Assembly: GCF_014805625.2 (NCBI RefSeq)
Contig: NW_023998415.1
Location: 14,130,204-14,194,203 of the forward strand
Direction of reading: 5' to 3'
Source: Glossina fuscipes
Lineage: Eukaryota > Arthropoda > Insecta > Diptera > Glossinidae
Length of the DNA stretch: 64,000 nucleotides
Part shown: positions 12,780 to 26,300 of the stretch, piece by piece
How positions within the stretch are numbered: the stretch's first letter is position 1
Layout of the letters: every line of letters starts with the position of its first letter
The notes under the pieces: model-generated
The model's database searches: none
What the model saw: the letters and a program-made list of their open reading frames with translations, nothing else
What the model was told of the DNA's origin: nothing
Translations under genes and position numbers: made by a program

Positions 12780-14039
12780 TTGGTATTTGTTATTGAATTG
12801 ATGAGCGGGTGGTAACAGTGTTTGTAATGAGCATTTTTGATGCTGGTGTTTCTGTTTCGAATGATAATGATGGTTTTTGCGTGACTTACCGTTTTGTAAA
12901 TTATCGTAGCTGCGCGGTCGATACACACCGCCTCCATGTGCGCTCGTCTCCAATGCCGATGATGACGCATTCGACTTGATCAATAGCAGTGTTAGGAATT
13001 CGGGCAAGCGTGAACGTATAGTTGATTTTATCAGTCCGTCACAAGATGATTTCGAATCAACAACAAACATTTACAAATGATGTTGATTTGTTTTGTTTCG
13101 TGTTTAAGTACAAAATGTGTTTAATGACGGGATTATGGGTTTGTTGTTGGCAGTGATTACAGTGTATTGAATATGCAAATTGTTGAATATGTTTCGTTGA
13201 TATCGTAAAGAAAGAGAATAATAATGAAAAAAAGTGCATTTTAATAAAAATGACTAAAGGAGTAAAAAAAAAAAAATTCAAAATAATTATGTGCTTTTAA
13301 AAGTTACATCGAGATTTTAAAGAGGAATGAAAATCGCAATAGTATAACACATCGAATATTTGTGAGGAAACCGAAAAAAAAACCAAAACAAATTTAAGTG
13401 AAGTCTATGACTCTGAACATACCTCATCGTAAAATCTTTGCTTGAGATCAGTACCACCTATGCCGAGGACATTGTTTGAACTGGCAGCCACGATCGGCTG
13501 TGCTGTTATCATAGCACTACTGGGTACATGAGTAGCACTAATTACATCACTTAATGGGTGTCGAGGACTTGAATGTTGTTGCATTTGCGAAATGTATTCA
13601 TCGGTCGCAATGCCGCGTCTTGTATTATTAAAACCCAAAAAAAAAAAAAAAAAAGAAAAGATTAGCGTAAAAAATAAAATGTCGAAGAGACGAACCTGTC
13701 GATTAGTGATGGTGTCATGGGTCCACAAAGTATATGACAGCAGTTGAGACAAATATTCCCCCGAGAATACGGATTCACTGAACGTTGACCGCCTTTCGCC
13801 GAAAATGAGCCTTTAAGCTGCAATTGTAAAAAGCGCTTAAAAAATTATTTAATACAAAATTTTCTTTACTTCATTTCACATACATCTTCATTTGTCGTTT
13901 GGTCGCTGGTTGTTAAATAAGTATGAAATCCTGCTAAACCGATCACAGACCATATGGAAAAGAAGCAAATGAATACCACAATCACAGTGAATGGTGCCGT
14001 TTTAATTACTTCAATAACTTTTGTTTCAGTTTTCATTAC

Positions 14040-14072
<33 letters not shown>

Positions 14073-16421
14073 TATAAAATATTATACCGAAGGTCATATA
14101 GAATATATTTGACAAACACATTATGATTTCACACTATTCTGTATATTTCAAGAACAACTTACATAAAACTAAATGCGTCACAGAGCACGAAAATATAAAT
14201 ACAGCTAAAAATGCCAACGAGACTAGAAACAAATAAAAGAAGCGATAATTACGTTTGCCGACGCAATTTCCCACCTGAAAAAAATAAACAAAAAAAAAAA
14301 ATAAAAAAATTAATAAAAGAACAGTTCGCATAAAACAACTGTTGTCCTTAATTTATCATAATAGAATAGGATAAGTATATGTTTTCGACTAAGAAAATGT
14401 TTATGTCAAAGTATGCTTCAAAACTTCTCATCAAAAAAAGTGAAGCAGAAGATCATCAACCAAGAAATGGCCAAACAATACCACTTCTAATGACCACTGA
14501 ATCATATAAGTTTTCAAGAACAGAGCAGTTGTGACAAAAAACCCTAAAGATATATAGAAAGCAATATAAAAATATGTTAACTCATTACTGACGCATGTGT
14601 TAGGTGTAGCCCGATGGTCTTCGGGCGATATTAAATAGTTCCAAAAAATGAAAGTATCATTCAGTATACTTTCTGGAGAATTTGGTGGATCCTATCCCAT
14701 CCTATCATCATATAACGAACTATAAGATAAGAAAACGAAAGCACTAAAAGATTTTTTTCGTTTTTTTTTTTTTTAGATACCCTACACAATTTCGTCTACG
14801 ACGGTTATGTACTCGTTTACACATTATTTTCATGCAGAGGCATACTTTTCATAAAAGTTCGCATATTGAAAGCATCCTTATTTGCGGTGGTATCCAAAGA
14901 ATATAACTTCGGTAAGATTGATTTCCATGTCAATTTACTGTTATGAACTAACTTTCGCTATGAAATATTAAAAATGATACGTTTTTACTGTATAACGATT
15001 CAATTTTCGCAGGAACAGTTATATGCGAGAGTTTTTAAAAAATTGCCCCAACCGGACCAAATTTTTCACACCAATCAAAAATGTCCAAATTCTATTACAG
15101 AGCGAGTTTTAACGAGATATTTGAAAAATTTCAATTATTGTCCATATAATGATCTTTGAAAGTACGGGGAGTAGTCGAAGAAGTTGACCTATCCGAATAG
15201 TTTTCAATAGCGTTTGTTCTTGCGTCAAAGCACGTCTGTGTAACAATTTGAATCAAAATATTTCAAAAGTGGCGACCTCGTAATTTAAACCCAAACACAC
15301 ATGGACAGACATCAGACGGACAGATGGACATACAGCTTTCATCAGCAATCATTTTCGGAATCGATCGGTATAATATCAGGTGGGTCTATTTTAGGGGCTT
15401 CTGCATGTTACGTGTGTGCGCAGAAATTTAACATATCCAGCACCACAGATAGGAGATGTAGGGCACTATTAGATTTCGGACTTGATGCTTCGAAAAAATT
15501 CCATTTTTTTGATTTGATTGATTGCAGTAGAAATTTTGAAATCCACATTATTGTTAACTGCCTACAAGTGGACATTTTGATCGCTGTATTTTCATCATAT
15601 TTTGTATTGTTGCGATTTGGCGACCTATACCACAATCTTTTCTTTTCTTTTTTTAAGGGCCTCTCATCAGAAAAAATAAATGTTGATAGACAAAATATGA
15701 ATCTACTCTTTCATGCATTGCTTCTATTCACGTGATATTTCTAATCTCTCATAAGACATTTACCCGCACGTACATGTGTCCTATCACACTACGAGACTCT
15801 CATTGCACTTCATATTATAACAAACGCATACGAAAATGTCTTGAAATTAAAACAAAATAGAAAGAAATAAGAAAATAGTTTTGCAAAATTTGGGAAAGAT
15901 CACGTCTCGCAAAATGATCATAGTTACTTGGCGGACGTGATAATACGCAAAATGTATGTATGTATGTACATATGCATCTATTTAATCACAAACAAAGACC
16001 TCCGTGCTCACTGCGCACAATGAATCGTTTGATTTTGATTTTCTGAATTATAGAAAAAGAAGAAGAAGAAGAAGATAATAAGTATTGATACACTGAAAAT
16101 GCTACTGAAATAAATCGGAAAGGAAATTTATGGTCTTACAACACCGAATAGGTATTAAGAAATTCACTTTCAACCAAATATGCGATTTATGTAAAATTTT
16201 TATTTCTTCTTTCTCGAAAATATTTTGTTCATTTTAAAAAGATACTTTTAATAATAACTTGTTCTTTCTAGAAACTCTTCGTCATTATTTTTGTTTTGGT
16301 TTTTAACTTGCTTTGGTCCTCCTTGCTCTTTTCTAGTCTGATGTTAGGTTTCCATTTCCAACGAAACTCCCAAACAGTAAAATGGTTTCACGTTCAAACC
16401 TTTGCAGTCATGCAACAGACA

Positions 16422-16460
<39 letters not shown>

Positions 16461-17237
16461 ATTTAATAGAAGGTAGAAAGTTTAAAAATATGTACGCAGC
16501 AAGAGGAGATGTGGTAAACCAGCCGTACCAACAACTCAGTTTAGTTACGTTAGGCACATAAAACTATTTAAATATGAGGGGCATGTAACCATGAAACGTA
16601 GAGTGAAAAACTCAAATAAAAATTTCTCTCGGTTTGAACTTAACAAAAACGTAAAATAGCTACAAGTATGTTTATATATGCGCTCTTAAGTAGCCGCACT
16701 TGTGAAAATCTTCATTTATTCATTCACAGAGCAAAAGGCGACTCCACAGTCAAGACGTTATATTAAATTCGTACCGAATCTTGGATTACCCTTTGGACAA
16801 GTGTTTCTTTTTAACTTTAGAATATTATCAGATATCAGATATTGTGGCAGGACGCCACACTGTTCCTTACTGAATGTTATAACATTTATTATGACCCGCC
16901 GCAGCAATCTTGGATGTATTAATTCCGATTAACGATCACTGTAATCATTTCAGTAAGCAAACTATTGGACCTGTTTTAAAAATAGTTGCGAACTTAAACA
17001 ATTACTTGCGTAGAAACGCAATTGCAGGCAGGCACTGCTATATGAAGTTTTCGAATAATAATTGCTTATAGAATTATATTCTCTTGCGAGTTTGGCCGAT
17101 TTCCACGTTGCCGGCATGAGTAGACGAGTAGGTAAGAAGCTGGTATTCGCGACTTCAAATCCCAAGTGCAATAAAGTTTTCTTTGATCGTAGCTGTAGTG
17201 AGTGCTTCATATGTAAAGCATAACACTTATCGATTGG

Positions 17238-17278
<41 letters not shown>

Positions 17279-18507
17279 GCCTGCCTATTTCTTCCCTCTT
17301 TCCTCATTTCCTTCTGACCGTCATTGTGTCACACGTATAGGGGACATCCCCCGAGTGATTGGTCATAATAAAACTGTCATAAGCAATGTATGAAATTTAT
17401 CAAACGTTTATAAAGCAGAGAAATATATATGTCTCGAAATTCAATATTTATATATATTTATATATCTCAGTACAAATCATCGTAACCTAAAAATGTTGCA
17501 CTCTTAAACCAGTGACTCAAAATGGTAGACTTTTCCGTTTTTAGCAATAAGTTTGCTCATTTCTTCGTCTCGATTTTAACCCACCCCCCTCCCCCTCTCG
17601 CCGGACATAGTCGTGGATAAATAAAGCGGAGTACCTAAATTTAGTTGGGTGGGGAGGGCGATTATGTAACTTGCACCGGGCAGCCGGAAACGGAAGCGAT
17701 AAAGCGAGAATTAAATTTTTCGTACGTGATTACCTCCTAGACTTTTACATAGTATGATTATCCATAAAGTGCTGCCAAATTGCGCCAAATAATAGGAATT
17801 GAATTAGATATGAGATCTGACGAATAACGGGCCTTGATGTGGAATCAAATATCGTAATTATATTCCGAAAGATTTCGATTCACGTGGAATGCATTTTCCC
17901 TTTTCATTTGTAGCAATAAATCCGCTTAAATTTAAGCCACAATATATAAATAATGTATTTTAGGATGTTATCGATTATTGCAAGTAATCAGAATTGCGAT
18001 CCATTTGCGTTCGCTTCTTTGTTCTGAATTAAATAGAATAGAAGCAAATTCATGCTTACCATGTAATTATATGCAATTTCTTATGAAATTTATACCTGCA
18101 TGTACGCTTGCACGATTTATAAATAATATGACAAATTTAATATACCCTCTGGCAGTAACGAATATATAAAAATAAAGCATTTCTATGCAGTATCAAGCTA
18201 GTTTGAGTATACCGAAGTATGTATTTTCACGTACGTTAGGGATATGCTCAGCACACTTTATATACTTGAATGTATGCAGGCAGTGTGTGTTTATACTGTA
18301 ACATTTTATGTATTTGAAGGATTTCATACAATGTATATATTTTTGTACATATTTTGTTATTTATCTTTGTGTTCTAGGTTGAGCGCCTTTGTTATATGCT
18401 TTTGTTTTTTTTTTTTTTTTTTTTTGCTTTTTGCGCAGACAATTTCGCTCTACCACTTATCGAAGGTCGGTCGTTCCATTCGTGCACTTTCATTTTCTTC
18501 TCTTCTC

Positions 18508-18538
<31 letters not shown>

Positions 18539-21500
18539 TATCGTTATTGTTGTTGCCTTAGCGTTGTTCATGTTCTTACTATTATTATTATTATTATTAT
18601 TATTATTGCTATTATTATCTAAAGGTAAAGAAGGATTTTGCATTTCTTATTTAAATTTCGTTTGAACCGTTGACGTAATCTTGTAAGGCATTTGGGAATT
18701 CGCTACATTTTGATTTAATTATACAAATATTAAAGAAAGATATCTTTATGTAGACCTTTTTGTTTTTGTTTTTTTTTCTTTTTTTCAAATTCTGTTGCCT
18801 TTCATCCTCATGTCGTTGCTTTTCTCAGTTTTCAGATTAGTTTCAATAAGAAGCCATTAAAAGAGAATATGATTCGATGATTATGTTATCTGCATAGTCG
18901 TATAATTTTCAAATGAAATGATGTGTTAGTGTGTGTGTAGTTTTGTAAAGTAAATTTTAATTTTCTTTCTCTACTTTCCTACTTACCCAGGGGCAATGAT
19001 GGTCGAAACGTTCCACACAATTATCGCATTGGCTGCAATGTGACGCACGTGGTGGTCTAAATATTTTACAAGTAAAACAATATTTTAATTTAACGGTTTG
19101 GCCTTTAACGAGAACTTCTTTTGTTCGCGGCGGCGGTCGATATGTGGGACTATTTAACGAATTTGGCACTTCTGTAAAGCAATAAAATTGTCGAAATGTT
19201 ATATTCATTCTAATATCGGATATAATATCAATTTACCGATTTGTTTTTCTATATAGGCAGCCTCATCATATGAAGCTCTGGGTATAACACCGGGGTCTGT
19301 AAAGGTTGTTCGTAGCAAGGAACTCATTGTAAAAAAATATAAAACAGCACCAACGATCGGTATTATGGGATTTATGCGGGTGGCCAGAAACGGGCAGCTG
19401 TAATTAAAATAATTATATTTATTAAAATGAATAAAATTTTCAATAAAATGAAAAAGTCATGTAAGTTTTGAGAAAAGTAATCTACAATTATCTAATACAG
19501 ACAATATTGATTTAATCAATGGAAATCATATTTCACAAAATTGCAGTTTTTTAAGTTTTACGAATACGCTACTTGATCTACATTAATTGAATTGAATATC
19601 CAGTTTGAAACTCCTTTATAAATATACTAAATACGAAGTGAGCAAAGGTTTAAGCAAACTTCCGGAGTCGATAAAAATTGCTAACCCACTGAATTCTTTC
19701 GAAACAAGATGAACTGAAGCGGCTTCTCAAGCTTTCAATGTTGCGAACGAATTCATGGAATATTTTAATATCTCCTTCAAATTAAGTTTATTGTATTTCA
19801 ACAGCAATGTCTAGGTTTCTTCGGTTATATTGACCTTTCTAACTCCTGAAAATATGCAATAAAATTTTTAGAAAAACCGTAAATTTACCAATAATGGACA
19901 ACAAATTTCTTCCTTTGGATTTTTTTATTTTTTTTTATCACTTCACACCCACAGAAATGCCAGGAAATCATATGCTTAGGTCTCAACTTAACTCAACTCG
20001 AAATACAAATGTGAACTCAGGTCAGAAGACTTTACCTTTCTATTCCAAAATTTTTTGGCGGAAAATGTCATCCGAATGTTATAAACAAAATAATAATACC
20101 ATCGTATGACCCAAATTATCTAAAAGTTGTTTTTCATGACGATAAGGAGACCATTGCACACATAGTCAAATTATTATTTAAACCTTTAAATCGAACCATC
20201 AAAAATCAACTTTCCTGACATATCTCGTTTTTGCTTGAGGTGAATTTTACTACAATGACGTCTGTAAAAAGTCGCCACCAAGACTGAAAAGGATCTTAAA
20301 AGTCGTTTCGAAATTTGGCAAATCAATCTGTAACCGCCTGATTGGTTATTAGGCTTTCATCGCTTTTACGCTGTATATTCGAGTCTATTGTCTTGTTTAA
20401 ATTCCCTAAAGCATTGCTTGACGAATATTCATTTTTTGATTCCATTTTAAGGATAATAAGCAATGGGTTAATAAAATATGCAGTCGACAAAACAATTGTT
20501 GCAAAACTCATTTATTTATTTGTTTGTCCCGGTGACTTACAGTGGATAGCCATAAACACTCATTCGATTTACCTGTGTCAGAAGTTATTCATCACACGAC
20601 CTAATCCATATCAATTTTAAAGCGCCGAGCAGAACGATTACATTTGCATTGTGCATCGTGTCAGCGATAGAATATAGTAAACAAGTTGAACATATATATA
20701 CCTTGGATAGCATTGCTTTACCAAAATTGTACAGTTTGAAAAATTGATTATATGATTGCATTTTATTCACGCAAGCACTAATAATGTGGAGAATTTATAA
20801 AGTGAAAAATTTCATAAAAATTGTCTTTTTTTTTTTTTTTTCGAAAAAAAGCGCAGTTTCAAAATAATACTTTTTGTAAGTTCACAATAATTAATAAACT
20901 AATATTTGTAATTATTTAGCAATTTTTTAAATCAATTTAAATAAATTATTTTAAAAAAAAATGACCAGACAATAAATTAAATAAAAGCTTATATCAAAAA
21001 TGTGAATAATTATTTAAATATCGTATGGTATGGTGCTCTGTTGAATCGCAATCACATCGGCTTCAAGGTGACTTAAATAATTTTGTTGTATGGTGCTCTT
21101 TGAAGCTTTTGAAATTAAATCTGAGTAAATGTAAGAAGCTTTCTTTCCCAAGACGAAAGTCATTTATTACTCAGATTATTTCATAGATTCGCATAAGTTC
21201 GCGGATGTCGTTTCGATCACAGATTTCGGCGTTCTATATGACCATAGGTTACGTTTTAACTTGAGCATATTGAGCTTTCGATAAGCAAAGCTAGATCCGT
21301 GCTGGCGTTTAATTTAAAAAGGTAGTCCAAAGAGCTTGATGATCCTGACATTACGAAACGGCTGTTCATGTGTTTGGTTAGACCCATACTCGAGTATGCC
21401 TCTGTTGTGTGGTCTCCTTCATATAGATGCTATGTAGATTCAATCGAATCTGTTCAAAAGCAATTCTTGCTGTTTGCCCTTAGAAATTTGGGTTGGGATC

Positions 21501-24500
21501 CGATTGCCTCTCTTCCTCCCCTATGAAAACAGGTTGCTTCTTACCGTCTCTTGAGAAACGTAGATTTGTTCTTGGCTTTTCCTTTGTAATCACAGTAATA
21601 AATGGTGCTATTGGTAGACTCGCTTTCATTACTTGGTGAAATAAGCTTTAATGTCCCTAACCGCTTCTCTAGGCACTTTATCTTGGTTAAGCTTAGTTAG
21701 TGTAAATGTGATTATGAGCTGTTTAATCCGCTCCGTGTCGTTTGCAAGAACCTAAATGACGTCTATCACTTATTCTCGTTATCGGTCTCTTTAAAGTCCA
21801 TTAAAGCAACATTGCTTAGTACGCGTGATTTATCTATGTCGTACTTAAACTAGGTTTTTACCCTTAAAAAGTCGTTACAATTCGAAAATGAATTGTTGTT
21901 ATCTGTTATCGGTTGCCAGGCTTATGCATGTTTGCGATGGCTTAGAGGTTCAATTGCAATTTGGTCCTGTACCGGTTGTAAGTGTGGCTCTATGCTAGTT
22001 GTGTACATCCTTTTTTTCTTTTTTTTTCCTTCTTATTTGTTTTATTGTACTTATACTAGGTTTTAATATTAATTCATATAAGTTTTCCTTTAAGTGCTAA
22101 TTGAACTCGACTGTTATTTGTTTAGTTGAGTTGCATGTATAATAAGATTTAAAATAAATAAAATAAAATAAATAAATCGTATTTAAAATTTTACAACATA
22201 TGATTTTTGGATGTCATTTTGCAAACACCCGGATCAAAATTGAAATTTTGTAAATGGCTTGCATTGCTGGAATAATGCAAAACAAGATAATAGATACGTT
22301 CAGCTTCATATAAAACACGGACGTCTTAACCATATTTTTACATTTGGGAGTACGCTTGAAGTTCTTTGTCGCGACAAACTCTTGTTATGCGCATGTATTT
22401 GGCTTTCTTCGCTCACTGTTCCACTTTCACTATTATACATATACTTTTGCGTAGTGGAAAGTTACTAATATATTGCTAGTGCAACTTTTTAATCATTGAA
22501 ACGTACTTTTGCCATGCATTGATTCGTTCTCAATGTATTACCCTCTCATATACACTCTTGTAGTCGTCTTGTTGCACACAAATATTATTTTTTATATTAT
22601 ATCTCTCAATAAGTCTCCAACCTGACACATACATGTTAACATTGTTAAGGGAATCATGTGGTTCCTGGATAGTATTACGACCACGATTACTAAGTGCTAC
22701 AAGTTACGGTTATTTTTATGATCGCTATGGATAGATTTTGGCGGTCGCTGTTCGCTCGGCTGACTGTCGATTTGTCTATGGCGTGTAGTCATAAATCTAT
22801 GTTTCATTCATTTTTGTATATATCTCGTGAAGGTATTGTTCTTTTTATTACGCCTAAACAGCGCCAAACTTCGCATTGAGTCAACGATCAACATGATCGT
22901 TGTCGAAAGTGAGCAAACGTGAGCAAACCATTTCTTATAAGTAAATGCAAAATAGTAAGTGCACTACTTTCCAACGTCCTTAACTTGTCAGCTATTTTAC
23001 GCAACTCCATTTTTCTTCTTCTTCCAAAATGATTTTGTGCACTTTTTTTTTATGTTTTATGGAACAACTGACGAATTCGTGTGACCTGAGCTATTATCAA
23101 CATCGATTGTGACAATGTTGTCGACAATGTTGAAAAAAAGCGCCGCCGTAATATCCTTCAAGCCAATCCCCACTGTGAACAGTGTTATTTCGCAATAAAT
23201 AAAACGCAGTCTTTTCCATTGATTTGAAAATTACAAAACTTGGTCAAAATATCACGAAATTTCATCATTCGTATCATTTGAATGTTGGAGCAATTCAAAG
23301 ATCATATGTACCATATATGTGCTTCAGGTAGGAAATTTATTGAGTGACGGTTATATATAGTTGCAGGTAGTAAAAGCATCAGAACGAAAATGCTACAAGA
23401 GATCAGCCCATTCGTGGATCATTCTTCTGTTGTATCTAAGTAATCAGCCAGACAAGTACTAAATAGCAAGTTATGCCCAAGGGAAAAACCTGAATGGCAG
23501 AGATTGCTAGTCCGCCATTCAGAGGACCCTCTTAGGCAGGTTGAAGGAGTTTAGAATGTTTCTGAACATGAAGTCAAGGTGGGCAGAACTACTAGTCCAA
23601 CACCCCGGGGTTGTCGTTTGGATAGGTTGCGGTCTTCTTAGTTTAGAAGCCTACCAACCGACACTGCCGAATCGCATTATATATTCTTTTTAGGGAATAA
23701 GCGAATCAAAGTCAAACGTGATTCCTGACGAACATTTCCAGCAGTCAAAGACCGTGGTCCAAAGTATTGTAATCTGTGTTCACACAGACTCGCGTCGTGA
23801 TATAGGCTATGATACAATATACGATCACGCTCGTCATGCTGATTGGATGGTTAGCATACAACAGGATACCCGCAAGGGTAATCCAATTGTCCAACTACGA
23901 GAAAAGCATGCTCACTTAATAAGCATACTTCATCAAATAGGATTAGTTATTATGTAGGCGTAACAATACCTAATAAAAAGAAGATCGAACATCGCAGCTA
24001 CACCGAAAGTCGCTCATTTCTCTTCTTAAATTATAAAAATTTTCTTTGTGCTGGCAATTTGAAAATACCTTAGGAACAGATGCCCATTTCAGTATAAATA
24101 GGAATCTGTTAGTCTTTTGTGAAAAACCATGCCATGCCCTTCTATAAAATTTTGAGAAGCACTAACCACCATATTAGTAAGGCATAGCGATAGGAAATAT
24201 TGAACCTATATATATATAATTCAGATTGGATCTATTTTTTGGACTTTTCAAATTGTAATGAAGATTATCAAGGGTCCTGTAGGATAAAACTCTTGTTATT
24301 TGTTTTATATGCAAAGGATCAAAACTTAATCAAAAATTATTGATTTCTTCTAGAATTTCTATATACAACATTTACATGTACATATAAGAGATAATGTTGT
24401 CGCATCGAAATATTCAATATTCGATAACAAATGGATATGTACAGTACGCGCTTAAGTAAGTTATCTATCTGAGAACATACTCTATGGACAGCCCGCATAC

Positions 24501-26264
24501 ATCCATATTAAATGTTCTCGTGACACAATGCTGTTTATATTGAATGCAAAATAACTTATGTATATGTATGCGATAAAAAGAAAGCAGAATTTTACTCAGG
24601 CTTCGCCTGACATGCATTAGCATGCATTGGCATGCATTGTATACACCGAACAACTGCAGCTGTTATCCTTACTTACTTCACTTATATAAAGGTATATAGG
24701 TTTGCGTATTACATTTTGAATGGACGAACTAAATAAGTTGTAGACAAGAGCGTATCTACTACAGTTGAATTTGGTTTTACAAGAACAGTTCAGTTTGCTT
24801 CATGACTAAAGATAATTTTCGTTTGACTTCGGCTCGTAGCTGATGTCCCAGTTTTTTTCTGTAAACTTCACTAACAAAATATTATTAATGTTAATCGCAT
24901 AGTAACAATATTTATGAAAACAAAAATATTTACATATTTAGAAAAGAAAGAAAAGAAGGAAAAATATTTACATAATCGTTATTACGTTAAATTCATAATT
25001 CTGCAGACACTGAGCCATACTTGTGGAGGTGGAAATGTACAGTGTCCTCTCTGGCAGAATTATGGTCAACGACTAAAATTTGAGCAATACGCAAATTGGC
25101 AGGCGTTCAATTGTCACGGGTTTCAGTTATGCTTAATATTGCCTCAAAAAAAAAAAAAATAGGAGAGAAATGATATTGACGATGAGGTTCATTGGATCTG
25201 AGAATAGCAGAAGCAATTGCCACCAAGTGATTGGTTCGAAAGTTCGAACAATATAATATAACTTAGCTTGGGGCTCCAAGAATCGATGCCTCATTTTCAA
25301 CGTAAAAGCGATATGTGGCTTCTGCGGTTCCCTCCATTACGCGACGCTTGTCGACATTGTCGGATATGGGTATGGGTTTGGGAAAGAATGAAATGAGAAA
25401 GGAATGTTTAGTTTTTAGATAAAGGAAACTGGCCGTCATGGACATGTGTGAAAGTATACGAACAAATTCAGAAGATGGTTGTTCATCTGGAAGCTAAGTG
25501 ATTGCTCGCCAAGAGAAAAGATTATGGAAGTTGCTGTCCCAGCGGAGAAACGATGGTATTTCAGGCCATCTACATTGAAGTACGGCAAGTGAAGCATTGC
25601 ACGTTGCTTCCCGATATCTGATCAAATATCCGATTTGAATTTTTGGTTTCGTGGATAAAAAGCAGCACTATTTGCATGAATTACTAAAAAAAACAAAGAA
25701 ACTAACAACTTGTCTATGGGCGAACTTGTCTTTAGGTGCCAACAATTTTAACAAAAAATATATATGAAATACAAAAGGACTTTTGATAATTGAGCGCAGG
25801 CTGCCATTAAAAGCTTAAACCCATTACTTTTTTTTATATATAATTTCAGTTATTTTGTAAAATGCTTCGATTGTCAAGTATATTCGGTACACTTAAACTC
25901 GAATTAATTGTGTTACAAAGTCTTGAATAAAACTAATTCGCTCTCATTCCTTTGTAGTGAACAAGTATGACAACAAATTTCCTTCAAATGGAGCTCTTTT
26001 TCGAATCTTTTTTAATCCATTCTTACTTGCATTCAATCATTTGATGTTCTTCCGTTTTGTATTATATTCATTTATTGCGTTAATATATATGTGCGTATAT
26101 GCGCTGCAAAATATTATCAAAGGACTTGTTAAAGTGTCATTCGCAATATTCGATAGTTCGATAGACTGACGAGGTATGGAACGCATCAGCAATAACATTA
26201 ACAACAATGTTAAAAAAAAAGAGAACAAAAAATATTGAAAAACTACTACGGCGCAGGAAATTTG

Positions 26265-26300
<36 letters not shown>

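Larger units (their letters stand above)
14275..18986 (-). other. app intron 3 (4.7 kb)
   Basis: Between the DHHC exon and the exon beginning VGNCVGK. It holds a dispersed-repeat relic (15178-15372), (AT)n at 16425-16457, a SINE copy (about 17108-17385) with an internal (CA)n, and pyrimidine plus (TTA)n tracts at 18400-18620. No coding exon was recognised; open stretches such as 15301-15735 start inside repeat sequence and lack support. Confidence 0.8.

Noticed and set aside
12416..12970. Minus-strand open frames overlapping tail A, including an Asn-run frame
   Set aside because: Frame-shifted shadows of the tail-A exon; the CAA repeat reads as Asn or Thr in other frames.
13057..13281. Minus-strand frame between app exons 7 and 8
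   Set aside because: Lies mainly in the intron and in a different frame; a TAA stops the exon-8 frame just upstream of 13070.
15301..15735. 144-codon plus-strand open frame starting [12 protein letters not shown]
   Set aside because: Starts inside the GACAGAC-type dispersed repeat; no homology, no splice or promoter context, and it lies opposite to the app intron.
18389..18665. Overlapping open frames rich in Phe/Leu/Ile or Lys/Asn
   Set aside because: Produced by poly-T and (TTA)n low-complexity DNA in several frames and both strands.
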